Of a stretch of DNA of 64,000 nt, positions 24,570-34,775 are shown piece by piece. Positions within the stretch are counted from its first letter, which is position 1; the number at the start of each line of letters is the position of its first letter. The stretch spans positions 1 to 64,000 of the forward strand of contig JAEYRK010000096.1 of the NCBI GenBank assembly GCA_023435645.1. Reading direction: 5' to 3'. Position numbers and translations under genes: made by a program. Below the pieces are notes generated by a model. That model saw only the letters and a list, made by a program, of their open reading frames with translations, ran no database searches and was not told the origin of the DNA. This DNA comes from Bacillota bacterium. GTDB taxonomy: Bacteria; Bacillota; Clostridia; Lachnospirales; Lachnospiraceae.

Positions 24570-26603
24570 ATGAAGAAAACTGATTTTGCAGTTGGTTTAT
24601 ATATTATGGCAGCATTGATTTTCCTGATTGTGCCGATGCCTTCTTTTCTCCTTGATATCCTGCTGGCACTGAACATAGCGACTGCTATGGTGGTACTGTT
24701 CAACGCCTTATTCAGCAGAGAAGTTCTGAATATGTCAGCTTTTCCGACGATCCTGCTGTTTACAACGATTTTTAGAATTTCACTGAATGTCTCCAGTACA
24801 AAGCTAATCCTTTCGTCAGGTGAACCGGGTAATGTAATTACTACCTTCGGCGGCTTTGTCGGCGGCGGTGATCTGGTCATTGGAATTATCATATTCATCA
24901 TTTTGATCATGGTACAGTTCATGGTAATCAATAAGGGCTCAGAGCGTGTGGCTGAGGTTTCCGCCAGATTTACTCTGGATGCCATGCCCGGTAAGCAGAT
25001 GGCGATTGATGCCGACTTAAATACCGGAGCCATTACCGATGCAGAGGCGAAGATCAGAAGAGAAAAGATTCAGGAGGAAGCAGCCTTTTTCGGTGCCATG
25101 GATGGTGCTACAAAGTATGTCAAGGGAGATGCAGTCGTAGGTCTTATCATCACGGTAATCAATCTGGCAGGTGGTACCCTTATGGGCACCCTGTCCATGG
25201 GGAAAACTGCGGGAGAGGCTTTCGAACAATTTGCAATACTTACCATCGGTGATGGTCTGGTAAGCCAGATTCCATCCCTGATGATATCCTTAGCTACCGG
25301 TATTCTGGTTACCAAGGCCTCCAAGGAGGCAGATGTAGGTGACCTGCTGATTAAGCAGCTGTTATCGATCCCCAAGGTTCTTTATATGGTTGGTGGAAGC
25401 ATGATCTTCCTGGGAATGATTACGCCCCTCGATACAATCGTATTTACTGCTTATGGTCTGATCTTTATCTTCTCCGGAAGAGCCATTGCATCCAGACTTG
25501 AGGTTACAGCGATCGAGGAGGAGGTATCCTCAGAGGAAGCGGCGGCTAGCGAAATCAGAAAACCGGAAAATGTGGTATCCCTATTGCAGGTTGATCCAAT
25601 CGAGCTGGAATTTGGATATGGAATCATTCCTCTGGCCGATACCAACCAGGGTGGTGACCTATTAGACCGTGTTGTATTAATTAGAAGACAGATTGCTCTG
25701 GAGCTTGGTTGTGTGGTTCCCATGATCAGACTCAGGGATAATATTCAGCTGAACCCCAATCAATATATTATTAAGATCAAGGGAATTCAGGTCAGTGACG
25801 GAGAGATCCTATTTGACCATTATATGGCGATGAATCCCGGATATGTTGAGGAGGAGATCACCGGAATTCCTACCTTTGAGCCTTCCTTCCATCTGCCGGC
25901 CATCTGGATTACCGAGGGTCAGAGGGAACGGGCAGAGTCCCTTGGTTATACGGTGGTAGATCCTCCGTCCATTATCGCAACTCATTTGACAGAAGTGATC
26001 CGGAGCCATATTTATGAGCTCATGTCCAGACAGGATGTACAGAATTTGGTGAACAATATTCAGGAAGCCAATCAGACCCTTGTCTCGGAGCTGGTACCCA
26101 AGCTGCTTAATATTGGTGAGATTCAGAAGGTACTGCAAAATTTGCTCAGAGAGGGCATTTCCATCAGAGATTTGGTTACGATCTTTGAGACCTTAGCCGA
26201 TTACGCACCTACCACAAGAGATACGGATGTGCTAACTGAGTATGTAAGGCAGAATCTAAAGCGGGCCATCTCAAGAAAGTATTTCCCTGTCGGAGAAATG
26301 ACCAGTGTGGTTACTCTGGATCCTAAGGTAGAGCAGGAAATCATGAGTTCTGTCAAACAGACGGAGCAGGGTGCATATCTGTCCCTGGATCCCTCCATTA
26401 CAAAGGACATCATGGAATCGGTTCAATCCGAGGTACAAAAGCTGGAGGATCTCGGTAAGAGCCCGATTATCATAACCTCACCAATTGTTCGAATGTACTT
26501 TAAGAGACTGACTCAGGATTACTTCAAGGATCTGATCGTGGTGTCCTATAATGAAATTGATACAAATGTAGAATTACAGAGTGTTGGGATGGTGACAGTG
26601 TAA
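24570..26603 (+). CDS. flhA: Flagellar export gate protein FlhA
   Basis: Largest export-gate subunit. The N-terminal half has about eight membrane helices; the FHIPEP box is visible as RFTLDAMPGKQMAIDADLN near residues 130-150. The C-terminal cytoplasmic domain (about 350-677) forms the nonameric docking ring for chaperone-substrate pairs and contains LGYTVVDPPSIIATHLTEVI. Length is 677 aa. Its ribosome binding site is GGAAGGGGGG in the second copy of the upstream duplication. It abuts flhF with no gap. Confidence 0.98.
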   Translation: MKKTDFAVGLYIMAALIFLIVPMPSFLLDILLALNIATAMVVLFNALFSREVLNMSAFPTILLFTTIFRISLNVSSTKLILSSGEPGNVITTFGGFVGGGDLVIGIIIFIILIMVQFMVINKGSERVAEVSARFTLDAMPGKQMAIDADLNTGAITDAEAKIRREKIQEEAAFFGAMDGATKYVKGDAVVGLIITVINLAGGTLMGTLSMGKTAGEAFEQFAILTIGDGLVSQIPSLMISLATGILVTKASKEADVGDLLIKQLLSIPKVLYMVGGSMIFLGMITPLDTIVFTAYGLIFIFSGRAIASRLEVTAIEEEVSSEEAAASEIRKPENVVSLLQVDPIELEFGYGIIPLADTNQGGDLLDRVVLIRRQIALELGCVVPMIRLRDNIQLNPNQYIIKIKGIQVSDGEILFDHYMAMNPGYVEEEITGIPTFEPSFHLPAIWITEGQRERAESLGYTVVDPPSIIATHLTEVIRSHIYELMSRQDVQNLVNNIQEANQTLVSELVPKLLNIGEIQKVLQNLLREGISIRDLVTIFETLADYAPTTRDTDVLTEYVRQNLKRAISRKYFPVGEMTSVVTLDPKVEQEIMSSVKQTEQGAYLSLDPSITKDIMESVQSEVQKLEDLGKSPIIITSPIVRMYFKRLTQDYFKDLIVVSYNEIDTNVELQSVGMVTV

Positions 26604-27812
26604 ATGATTATTAAGAAGTTCCAAGCGAATACGGAGACAGAAGCAATCATGCTTGCCAAGGAAGAGCTTGGTAAGGATGCGATTGTCATGAATATTAAAA
26701 CGATATCTCCCAAGGGGATCTATAAGCTGTTTCGTAAACCGCTGGTAGAGATTACCGCCGCTGTGGACGACAACATCACCTATAAGAACGACAAAGGAAG
26801 GTATTCCCAGTCGATCCCTCCGGTAGAACCCAAAAAGCCTGTGATGCCGAATATCATCTATGAGGATGAGACCTCACAAGAAATGAAAAAGCTCTATGAG
26901 GAATCGAAGGAACCCTCTGCAATTGAGGTGAAGCTGAATAATCTGCAGAGTCTTTTGGAAAAGCAGATGAGTGAGAAGGAAGCCTTACAACTTAAGGAGG
27001 AGAAGGCTGCCGCAACAAATAAGAATCTAGCCTGCATACAGCTCATTTATAATCAACTGATATCCAATGAAGTGGATGAAAAATATGCAAATCAGATTAT
27101 CACTGAAATCGAAGGCACCTTAAAAAAGGACTCCTCGATGGATATCATTTTGGCCAGTGTTTACCAGAAAATCATTCTGAAGCTCGGTCAGCCAAAAACC
27201 ATAGAAGTTACCGGGAAGGGACCGAAATTCATCTTTGTGATTGGTCCCACCGGAGTGGGTAAGACGACTACTATTGCTAAAATTGCCTCAAAATTCAAGG
27301 TGGATGAGAAGGCAAAGGTGGCATTCCTTACTGCAGATACCTACCGTATCGCAGCAGTAGAGCAGCTGCGTACCTATGCAAATATACTCGGGATTCCCTT
27401 GAGGGTCATCTATTCTGAGGAAGAGATGAAGCATGCCAGGGAGGAGTTTTCCGAATATGATGTTGTATTTGTGGATACTGCTGGCCGCTCTCATAGGAAT
27501 AAGGAGCAGAGGGATGATATCGAACTCCTAATTAACTGTATCCCAGAAAACGAGAGAGAAACCTACCTTGTCCTAAGTGCTACGACCAAGTATAGAGATC
27601 TGGTAAAAATAACGGAAGCATATGCCGAAATTGTTAACTATAATCTAATTTTTACGAAGCTGGACGAGACCAGCTGTATCGGAAATTTATTTAATATCCG
27701 TATGTTAACACAGGCACCCTTATCCTATGCAACCTTTGGTCAGAATGTACCGGATGATATATCCAGAATTGATGCCCAGAGCATAGCGAAGCAGCTGCTC
27801 AGAGGGCAATGA
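26604..27812 (+). CDS. flhF: Flagellar biosynthesis SRP-type GTPase FlhF
   Basis: GTPase that sets where and how many flagella form. The N-terminal B domain begins MIIKKFQANTETEAIMLAKE. The linker is charged. The NG GTPase domain shows the P-loop GPTGVGKTTTIAK (about 213-225), DTAGRSHRN and TKLDET. At 402 aa it fits the family. It starts right after the flhA stop. Its partner FlhG follows after a 232-base gap. Confidence 0.97.
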   Translation: MIIKKFQANTETEAIMLAKEELGKDAIVMNIKTISPKGIYKLFRKPLVEITAAVDDNITYKNDKGRYSQSIPPVEPKKPVMPNIIYEDETSQEMKKLYEESKEPSAIEVKLNNLQSLLEKQMSEKEALQLKEEKAAATNKNLACIQLIYNQLISNEVDEKYANQIITEIEGTLKKDSSMDIILASVYQKIILKLGQPKTIEVTGKGPKFIFVIGPTGVGKTTTIAKIASKFKVDEKAKVAFLTADTYRIAAVEQLRTYANILGIPLRVIYSEEEMKHAREEFSEYDVVFVDTAGRSHRNKEQRDDIELLINCIPENERETYLVLSATTKYRDLVKITEAYAEIVNYNLIFTKLDETSCIGNLFNIRMLTQAPLSYATFGQNVPDDISRIDAQSIAKQLLRGQ

Positions 27813-27835
27813 ATTCCGAAAGAACCGAGAATTCA

Positions 27836-28018
27836 AAGCGAATGAATTATCATTCGCTTGGGAGCTACCGGAAGAAGTAAAAATTCCGACAGCGTCGTGA
27901 ATGCATAAATAAATACAATGAGAAGGTAGGTACTGAAGCCCAAGTATGTGGTATCAAGAATTCTTAAAGCAGAATTCATGGTATTTATAAAGCAGAATTC
28001 TTATCATTCACAAAGCAG
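27836..28018 (+). repeat. Inverted and direct repeats in the flhF-flhG gap
   Basis: A perfect 9-bp inverted repeat AAGCGAATG (27836-27844) / CATTCGCTT (27851-27859) lies soon after flhF, without a T run. Farther on, TAAAGCAGAATTC occurs twice (27965-27977 and 27988-28000, 23 bases apart), and a shorter AAAGCAG is at 28012-28018. The gap has no open frame of note. It may contain a processing site or a regulator binding site for flhG. Confidence 0.6.
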
Positions 28019-28044
28019 TATATTTGGGCAGAACGGAGATTTCT

Positions 28045-28926
28045 ATGGATCAGGCAGAAAAACTTAGAAGAATGGTAAAACAACAAAATCTCCCCAGAAG
28101 AATCGCCAGGGTTATTACGGTAACCAGCGGAAAGGGCGGTGTTGGGAAATCCAGTGTATCGGTTAACCTGGCCATTGCTCTGAGCAGGCTCGGAAAAAGG
28201 GTAATTATTCTGGATGCGGATTTTGGTCTTGCAAATATTGAGGTTATGCTGGGGATACGACCCAAGTATAGTCTTGCAGACCTGATGTTTCGAGGGAAGA
28301 ACCTGACGGATATCATTACGCAGGGCCCGGAGAATATCGGTTTTATTTCAGGAGGCTCGGGCATTCAGGAGCTTACAAGCCTTACTAGGGATCAGATTGT
28401 ATACCTGATACAAAAGCTTGTGGAGCTGGATGAGATCGCAGATATTATTATCATAGATACCGGTGCAGGAATCGCTGATTCTGTTCTTGAATTTGTAGCG
28501 GCCAGTTCGGAGGTATTACTGATTGCCACACCGGAACCGACCTCGATTACGGACGCCTATGCCTTATTAAAAACGCTAAACAGAAAGACAGACTTCTCCT
28601 TTCAGGAGACAGTAATCAGAACAGTAGCAAATCGTATTGATACCTATGAGGAGGGTAAGGAGCTTTATGACAAATTAAGCCTTGTAGTCAATAGGTTCCT
28701 GGACCTGAAGCTGGAGTACTTGGGAGCGATTCCTCAGGATGGTAATGTCTCTAAGGCAGTCATGAGACAGAAGCCGGCCATCATGGTATACCCAAATTCT
28801 CATTTTGCCAAGGCAATTAGCGGCTTTGCGAATATGTTATGCGAATATGAACCGGAAAACCCGCAGGGGAAGAAAGGAATTGCGCAGTTATTCACTTATC
28901 TGTTAAAATCCAGAATAAAGAAATAA
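28045..28926 (+). CDS. flhG: MinD-like flagellar number regulator FlhG (YlxH)
   Basis: MinD/ParA-type ATPase that works with FlhF to control flagellar number and assembly. The ATG at 28045 follows CGGAG; an upstream in-frame TTG (28024) is less likely. The N-terminus DQAEKLRRM is the DQAxxLR peptide known to stimulate FlhF GTPase. The deviant Walker A is TSGKGGVGKSSVSVNLA, followed by DADFGLANIEVMLG. Length is 293 aa, and a basic C-terminal tail may bind the membrane. Confidence 0.96.
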   Translation: MDQAEKLRRMVKQQNLPRRIARVITVTSGKGGVGKSSVSVNLAIALSRLGKRVIILDADFGLANIEVMLGIRPKYSLADLMFRGKNLTDIITQGPENIGFISGGSGIQELTSLTRDQIVYLIQKLVELDEIADIIIIDTGAGIADSVLEFVAASSEVLLIATPEPTSITDAYALLKTLNRKTDFSFQETVIRTVANRIDTYEEGKELYDKLSLVVNRFLDLKLEYLGAIPQDGNVSKAVMRQKPAIMVYPNSHFAKAISGFANMLCEYEPENPQGKKGIAQLFTYLLKSRIKK

Positions 28927-28974
28927 TGAATGACACCAGTACAATAGAGAAGGACAGATGGATGGGGGTACGAT

Positions 28975-29736
28975 ATGTTAAGTGATATATTAACGGTTGG
29001 TGATAAAATAGATGTTTTGCCACCTAATACAGCAGCGGGAGTAATCAAGCCTTCGAAAACATATGCTAGCCAGATCATGGATATTAATGATGAAAAGACC
29101 ATTAGTATAGCGATGCCGTATAGAAACGGATTAATGTATGTGTTAGAGAAGGAAGTGAAATATAATCTGCACTTCTATACCTCGAAGGGCTTATATCAAT
29201 CCTACTGCTTATTGGAGGGGATTTATCGCGAGAATAATGCGATTATTGCACAGGTTAAGCTGATTACCCAATTGGATAAAATACAAAGAAGACAATACTT
29301 CCGGCTGGAATGCATCCATGAGATTGAATATCGGGTGATTTCCCAGGAGGAGATGGTCATGGAAGACCGTTTGGCAGCTGATAAGTTCTTAAACCAACAG
29401 GAAAAGTCAGAGGTGAGAAAGAGACTGGGGCAGCTGGATCGGGCCTGGCTGAAGGGCTCTATCACAGATCTGTCTGGTGGAGGAGCAAAGTTTAACTCGG
29501 ATTATCCCCTGATGGCAGGGGACAGAATTAGAATTAAGCTGGACTTTATTGCCGGCGGTGAAATGAAGAAGCTGACTCTGGGAGCATTGGTTATAGCCTC
29601 CGGGAGGCATGAAAACCGCAGTGACAAATATGAGCATCGTACAGAATTCTACGACATCGCAAAAGCAGATCGGGAGGAACTGATCAAGTACATATTCGAA
29701 CAGGAACGAAAGAGAAGAAGAAACGATAAGATCTGA
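28975..29736 (+). CDS. PilZ-domain c-di-GMP receptor (YcgR/MotI-like)
   Basis: Likely flagellar brake that binds c-di-GMP. The 253 aa have an N-terminal YcgR-type beta domain (about 1-100) and a C-terminal PilZ domain. Both binding motifs are intact: RRQYFR (RxxxR) at about 105-110 and DLSGGGAKF (DxSxxG) at about 165. In Bacillus the related YpfA/MotI binds MotA to stop the motor. Its place between flhG and cheB agrees with motility control. The ribosome binding site is GGGGG before the ATG. Confidence 0.92.
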   Translation: MLSDILTVGDKIDVLPPNTAAGVIKPSKTYASQIMDINDEKTISIAMPYRNGLMYVLEKEVKYNLHFYTSKGLYQSYCLLEGIYRENNAIIAQVKLITQLDKIQRRQYFRLECIHEIEYRVISQEEMVMEDRLAADKFLNQQEKSEVRKRLGQLDRAWLKGSITDLSGGGAKFNSDYPLMAGDRIRIKLDFIAGGEMKKLTLGALVIASGRHENRSDKYEHRTEFYDIAKADREELIKYIFEQERKRRRNDKI

Positions 29737-29819
29737 GAAACAGATGCAGGGAATGAATGTATGTTAAATAAATGCATAGCAATAGACTGAAAATTCGGAG
29801 TTAGAGAGGCAATGCAGCG

Positions 29820-30920
29820 ATGAAGAAAAATATTTTAATAATTGATGACTCTGCACTTATGAGAAGGGTACTCTCTGATATAATAGAAAGTGATGAGAGA
29901 TTCCATGTATATGCTACCGCAATCAATGGACTTGAGGCCTTAAGCATCATGCAGAGCAAAGTAAATCACATAGATGCCCTTCTGCTTGATATTAATATGC
30001 CGAGGATGAATGGACTGGAATTTCTGAGCGAGCTGAAAGCGCAGAAGATCAAAGCAAAGGTGATTATCGTCAGCACGATAGCAAAGAAGGATGCTAAGGA
30101 GACGATACTCGCCCTGGAGCTAGGTGCTTTTGATTTTGTAACAAAACCGGAAAGCTATGAGGAAGTAAAGAACAATAAGTTCGCGGAACGGATTTTGTGT
30201 ACCCTAGCTGCTGCAGTCCAGACATCGGAGACACCAAAGGCAGAGATGCCAAGGAAGTCTCCAAAAGCACAAACCGAGGAAATCAAGCCACTGAAGGAAA
30301 TATCCCGCAGAAAACGCAGGGTATTAGAAGGCATCAGAGGTGAAAAGCTGGTGGCAATTGCTTGCTCAACCGGAGGACCTAAGGCGTTACATATGGTAAT
30401 CCCGAAACTGCCCGCAAATCTGGATGCCGGAATCTTAATTGTCCAGCATATGCCGGAGGGATTTACAAAATCCCTCGCTGACCGGCTCAATGAAATGAGT
30501 CAGCTGCAGGTAAAGGAAGCAGAGCATGGGGATTTATTGAAAAAGGGAACTGTATATTTGGCAAAGGGTGGTCACCAGATGAGACTTCAGATGCTTGAGG
30601 ATGGTCAATATCAAATTGCAGTGACCAAGGAAGCAGCAAGGCACGGACTCCTGCCCTGTGCAGATATTATGTATGAATCGCTAGTGGACTTAAACCTCGA
30701 CCAGATAACCTGTGTAGTACTTACAGGAATGGGTGGAGATGGAACAGAAGGAATCGGGAAACTAAATAAAACGAAAAATATTTATGTGATTGCACAGAAC
30801 GAAGAAACCAGTGTTGTATATGGTATGCCGAAGGTGGTCGCTGACGCTGGGCTGGTGGATGAAGTAGTTGCGCTAAAGGATGTATCTGATGCCATCATAA
30901 AGAATGTGGGGTGCCTTTAA
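29820..30920 (+). CDS. cheB: Chemotaxis protein-glutamate methylesterase CheB
   Basis: Removes methyl groups from (and deamidates) chemoreceptors when phosphorylated by CheA. The N-terminal receiver has D9/D10 and phospho-acceptor D57 in LLLDINMPRMNG. A linker rich in Lys/Glu leads to the esterase domain with the nucleophile Ser183 in CSTGGPKAL, His in VQHMPEGF and Asp in GMGGDGTEG. Length is 366 aa. No cheR lies in the window. The cheB stop overlaps the cheA start by one base. Confidence 0.98.
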   Translation: MKKNILIIDDSALMRRVLSDIIESDERFHVYATAINGLEALSIMQSKVNHIDALLLDINMPRMNGLEFLSELKAQKIKAKVIIVSTIAKKDAKETILALELGAFDFVTKPESYEEVKNNKFAERILCTLAAAVQTSETPKAEMPRKSPKAQTEEIKPLKEISRRKRRVLEGIRGEKLVAIACSTGGPKALHMVIPKLPANLDAGILIVQHMPEGFTKSLADRLNEMSQLQVKEAEHGDLLKKGTVYLAKGGHQMRLQMLEDGQYQIAVTKEAARHGLLPCADIMYESLVDLNLDQITCVVLTGMGGDGTEGIGKLNKTKNIYVIAQNEETSVVYGMPKVVADAGLVDEVVALKDVSDAIIKNVGCL

Positions 30921-33007
30921 TGGATGTAAGTCAATACCTGGAAATTTTTATTGAAGAAACCAAGGAACACCTTCAGAGCCTGAATGAGCATCTTCTGGTT
31001 CTGGAGAAGGAACCGGATAACCAAGAAACGATTAATGAAATCTTTAGAGCAGCACATTCGTTGAAGGGGATGTCCGGAACGATGGGCTATAAGAGGATGC
31101 AGCGTTTAACTCATGATATGGAGAATGTATTCTCTGAGATCCGAAATGGAAAGATGAAGGTTTCCTCTGAACTGGTTGATACACTGTTCAGGGGTCTTGA
31201 TGCGCTGGAGTCCTATCTGAGCAACATCGTGTCTGAAGCGAACGAAGGTACGGAGGATTATGAAGATATCCTGAAGGCATTGAATGATATTCTGAATGTC
31301 GGCCTTGGTAAGAAAGGACCCGAGAAGAGTGAGGAAAGTGAGCCGAAGGAAGCTAGCACGGCAGTTGCGGTAAATGACACCGGAAAGATGAAGTTTAAGA
31401 ATCTAAAGCTTGAAGAGCATGAGAAAAAGGCGATTGCAAAAGCAGGTATGATCGGATTGAATGTCGTAGGTCTTACCGTATACATACAAGAATTCTGTGT
31501 ATTAAAGGGCGCCAGAGCCTTCATGGTGAATCGTACTCTGGAGGAGTATGGAGAAATCATAAAGCTGGATCCCAGTGCTCAGGATCTTGAGGATGAGAAG
31601 TATGATTTTGATTACTCAGCTTATATTATCACCAAGGAAACCCCGGAGAAACTGGCTAAGATTGCTACAAATGTATCTGAAGTGAAGGAAGTAGTAGCGG
31701 ATTATGTGAAGCTGACACAAGAGGATTCTGACAACTATGAGAAGGCTATTAAGCAGGACGAAATCGCCCAAGCGCAGCCTAAGGTGATCAAGGATAGCAA
31801 TTCTTTAAAGGCAGGAAACGCACCTGCTGCAAAGCAAGCCACTAAGCCTGTTGCGAACCGATCTGTCCGTGTTGATATCGACAAGCTGGATGTACTTATG
31901 AATCTGGTCAGTGAGCTGATCATTGCGAAAAACAGCCTGCTCTCCATCAGTAGTAGCTCAAAGGTTCAGATGGAAAGCAGCTTTAATGAACAAATGGAAT
32001 ATCTGGAGAGAGTGACGACGAACCTCCATGAATCCGTAATGAAGGTCAGAATGGTGCCGATTGAGAGTATACTGAACCGATTCCCCAGAATGATCCGTGA
32101 TCTATCCAAGAGTCTTGACAAGAACATGGAGCTCTACATTACGGGTGAGGATACTGAGCTTGACCGTACGGTAATTGATGAAATCGGTGATCCACTGATG
32201 CATTTGTTACGCAATGCTGCCGATCATGGGCTTGAAAGTAAGGAGGAGAGGCAAAGGTCCGGTAAGGATCCGATGGGATCCATCTTCCTGGATGCTTATC
32301 AGGATGGCAACAATGTAGTCATCGAGGTTCGCGATGACGGAGGTGGCATCAATGTTGACAAGATTAAGAAGAAAGCAATCGACAGAGGCCTGATTACGGA
32401 GGAGCAATCCCAAAGAATGTCTGATAAGGATTTTGTTGATATCCTGTTCCAGCCCGGCTTCTCTACCTCAGAACTGGTATCCGATGTCTCCGGAAGAGGT
32501 GTTGGTCTGGATGTCGTGAAAACAAAGATTGAGGCACTGGGTGGCGAGATTGAAGCAAAGACCAAGCTGGGAGAAGGCTCAAACTTCATTATCAGACTTC
32601 CCTTGACTCTGGCAATCATTCAAACCCTGATGGTAAACATCGGGAAGGAAAAATATGCGCTACCTCTCGGTAATATTCAGACAGTTGAGAATATACCAAG
32701 TAATGATATTAAGATGATTCAGGGAAAAGAGGTCATCTATTTACGGGGCTCCGTTATTCCGGTGATCAGACTTGGTCGAATTCTGGAATGCTACGAGGAT
32801 GAAGGGGACCAGGAGAGCTATTTGGTGGTCATCGTCAAGAAGGGCGAGAGATATGCAGGCATGATTGTGGACGAGCTGATGGGACAGCAGGAAATCGTTA
32901 TTAAGTCCATTGGAAAATATATCAAGAATCATAAGATTATCAGCGGTGCTACCATACTGGGTAACGGCGATGTGGCACTGATTCTGGATGTTAATTCGCT
33001 GGTATAA
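30920..33007 (+). CDS. cheA: Chemotaxis histidine kinase CheA
   Basis: Receptor-controlled kinase that phosphorylates CheY and CheB. The ATG at 30920 overlaps the cheB stop (TAATG) and gives 695 aa; a GTG three codons upstream is possible. Domains in order: Hpt P1 with His46 in AAHSLKGMSGTMGY, a P2 CheY-binding domain (about 155-265), a dimerisation P3 (SVRVDIDKLDVLMNLVSELI), the kinase P4 with N, G1 and G2 boxes (LLRNAADHGLE, DDGGGI, GRGVGLDVVK), and a CheW-like P5 at the end. Confidence 0.98.
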   Translation: MDVSQYLEIFIEETKEHLQSLNEHLLVLEKEPDNQETINEIFRAAHSLKGMSGTMGYKRMQRLTHDMENVFSEIRNGKMKVSSELVDTLFRGLDALESYLSNIVSEANEGTEDYEDILKALNDILNVGLGKKGPEKSEESEPKEASTAVAVNDTGKMKFKNLKLEEHEKKAIAKAGMIGLNVVGLTVYIQEFCVLKGARAFMVNRTLEEYGEIIKLDPSAQDLEDEKYDFDYSAYIITKETPEKLAKIATNVSEVKEVVADYVKLTQEDSDNYEKAIKQDEIAQAQPKVIKDSNSLKAGNAPAAKQATKPVANRSVRVDIDKLDVLMNLVSELIIAKNSLLSISSSSKVQMESSFNEQMEYLERVTTNLHESVMKVRMVPIESILNRFPRMIRDLSKSLDKNMELYITGEDTELDRTVIDEIGDPLMHLLRNAADHGLESKEERQRSGKDPMGSIFLDAYQDGNNVVIEVRDDGGGINVDKIKKKAIDRGLITEEQSQRMSDKDFVDILFQPGFSTSELVSDVSGRGVGLDVVKTKIEALGGEIEAKTKLGEGSNFIIRLPLTLAIIQTLMVNIGKEKYALPLGNIQTVENIPSNDIKMIQGKEVIYLRGSVIPVIRLGRILECYEDEGDQESYLVVIVKKGERYAGMIVDELMGQQEIVIKSIGKYIKNHKIISGATILGNGDVALILDVNSLV

Positions 33008-33067
33008 GGCGAAGTCAGATGATAAGTAGTGAGTTTATCGTATGAACTCACCTACAGGGAGGTATGT

Positions 33068-33520
33068 ATGGAAGCAGCTAATTCAAAGCAATATATCATT
33101 GTATGCCTGGATGATAATCAATATGGAATCGATATCAAGTACATCCATAATATTATTGTAATGCAGAATATCACTAGGGTACCGAAAGCCCAGCCTTATT
33201 TTAGGGGAGTCATTAATTTAAGGGGAGATGTAATTCCTGTTATGAGTCTTCGTCGTAAATTCGGTCTCCCGGATGACCAATTCACCCCGGTTAGCCGGAT
33301 TGTTATTGTTAAGCCGGATCCTCAGGCTGCCCCAGTTGGAATTATCGTAGATGAGGTGAGGGAAGTCATAACGCTTGACAAAGCACAGATAGAAAAAATG
33401 AATTATGATGAGAATGATGACAAAGCGGATTATAGCAAGGGAATAGGCAAATTTGAGAACGAACTGATTAATCTGTTGAATATTCCCGGGATAATCCTTG
33501 AGAAGGAAGCTGTGAGCTAA
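33068..33520 (+). CDS. cheW: Chemotaxis adaptor CheW
   Basis: Scaffold linking CheA to chemoreceptors. The ATG at 33068 has GGGAGG (33057-33062) before it, so I trimmed the longer open frame from 33029. The 150 aa match CheW. The core motif is VPKAQPYFRGVINLRGDVIP, then VSRIVIVK and VGIIVDEVREV. It follows cheA by 60 bases. Confidence 0.97.
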   Translation: MEAANSKQYIIVCLDDNQYGIDIKYIHNIIVMQNITRVPKAQPYFRGVINLRGDVIPVMSLRRKFGLPDDQFTPVSRIVIVKPDPQAAPVGIIVDEVREVITLDKAQIEKMNYDENDDKADYSKGIGKFENELINLLNIPGIILEKEAVS

Positions 33521-33586
33521 AAGGATGAAAGGATATGGAATTGATGACTTGCACACTTTAATCCCATATTACAGGAGGTGTTTGTG

Positions 33587-34207
33587 GTGTCTAATCTGGA
33601 CCTAAATCAAATGGATCATATGCAATTCGACGTATTAAGAGAAATCGGAAATATTGGTGCCGGGAATGCTACCACTGCACTCTCGCAGATGCTGAATTCC
33701 AGGATTGATATGAAGGTTCCGAATGTGGAGCTTTTGGAATTCAAGGAGCTCTCCGATATCGTAGGCGGAGCTGAGAATTTAGTTGTGGGTATTCTGTTTA
33801 CGATAAGCGGAGACATCGATGGTATGATGATGTTCATGCTGGATAAATCTGCTTCCAGGCATTTGGTAAATATTCTGATGGGGAACCCCCATGAGGATGG
33901 CGATGAAGAATTCAGTGAGATGGAGCTTTCGGCCTTGAACGAGATTGGAAATATTATTTCCGGCGCCTATCTGTCTTCTTTATCCTCACTTACTAACCTG
34001 GTAATTGTATCAAGTGTTCCTTATATGGCAATTGATATGGCCGGAGCCATATTAAGTGTCCCTGCGATTGAATTTGGCAAGATGGGGGATAAGGCACTTC
34101 TCATTGAGACGGAATTTGGAGATGATGTCAGGGAAGTTAACGGATATTTTATACTGATACCGACGATCAATTCTTATGGAGCGATCCTTTCCTCACTGGG
34201 CTTATAG
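33587..34207 (+). CDS. cheC: CheY-P phosphatase CheC
   Basis: Dephosphorylates CheY-P and is stimulated by CheD in adaptation. Three in-frame GTGs lie together; the one at 33587 is 8 bases after AGGAGG (33573-33578) and gives 206 aa. Both active sites are intact: D15-x3-E19-x2-N22 (DVLREIGN) and SALNEIGN. It precedes cheD, its binding partner. Confidence 0.96.
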   Translation: MSNLDLNQMDHMQFDVLREIGNIGAGNATTALSQMLNSRIDMKVPNVELLEFKELSDIVGGAENLVVGILFTISGDIDGMMMFMLDKSASRHLVNILMGNPHEDGDEEFSEMELSALNEIGNIISGAYLSSLSSLTNLVIVSSVPYMAIDMAGAILSVPAIEFGKMGDKALLIETEFGDDVREVNGYFILIPTINSYGAILSSLGL

Positions 34208-34269
34208 CTGCTAGGACAATGAATGGATCGGGATATCAGTATTGCCAAATACTAATGTAGGGTGAACAA

Positions 34270-34755
34270 ATGAATAATATGATTAAGGTGGGAATGGCTG
34301 ACATGAATATCTGTACACCTCCTGATGTCATCACAACCTTAGGTCTCGGATCCTGTGTGGGAATTGTTCTGTATGATCCGGGTTCTAAGATATCGGGAAT
34401 GGTACATATCATGCTGCCTGACAGTACAAAAATAATGAATAATGAGAATAAGGCAAAGTTCGCAGATACCGGAATCGATGAACTGATCAGCAGAATGCTA
34501 AGACACGGTGCGGCAAGAAGGGCATTGGTAGCTAAGATCGCCGGAGGAGCACAGATGTTTGCCTTTCAAAACAACAATGAAATGATGCGGATTGGTGAGC
34601 GGAATGTAGAGGCAACCAAGTTAAAGCTTAAGCAGCTGGGAATCAACATTCTGGCTGAGGATACCGGATTCAATTATGGCCGTACCATAGAGTTTTATCC
34701 TGAAACCGGTGCATTGCATATCAAGTCAGTCGGGAAGGAACGGAAGATCCTGTAA
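34270..34755 (+). CDS. cheD: Chemoreceptor glutamine deamidase CheD
   Basis: Deamidates receptor glutamines and binds CheC. The 161 aa hold the catalytic Cys29 in LGLGSCVGIVLYD and His46 in GMVHIMLP. RAEVKIAGGA-like sequence (LVAKIAGGAQMF) follows near residue 85. It closes the che gene group, as in Bacillus where cheD precedes sigD. Confidence 0.97.
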   Translation: MNNMIKVGMADMNICTPPDVITTLGLGSCVGIVLYDPGSKISGMVHIMLPDSTKIMNNENKAKFADTGIDELISRMLRHGAARRALVAKIAGGAQMFAFQNNNEMMRIGERNVEATKLKLKQLGINILAEDTGFNYGRTIEFYPETGALHIKSVGKERKIL

Positions 34756-34775
34756 CGAAGTGTTTGGGAGGAAAA

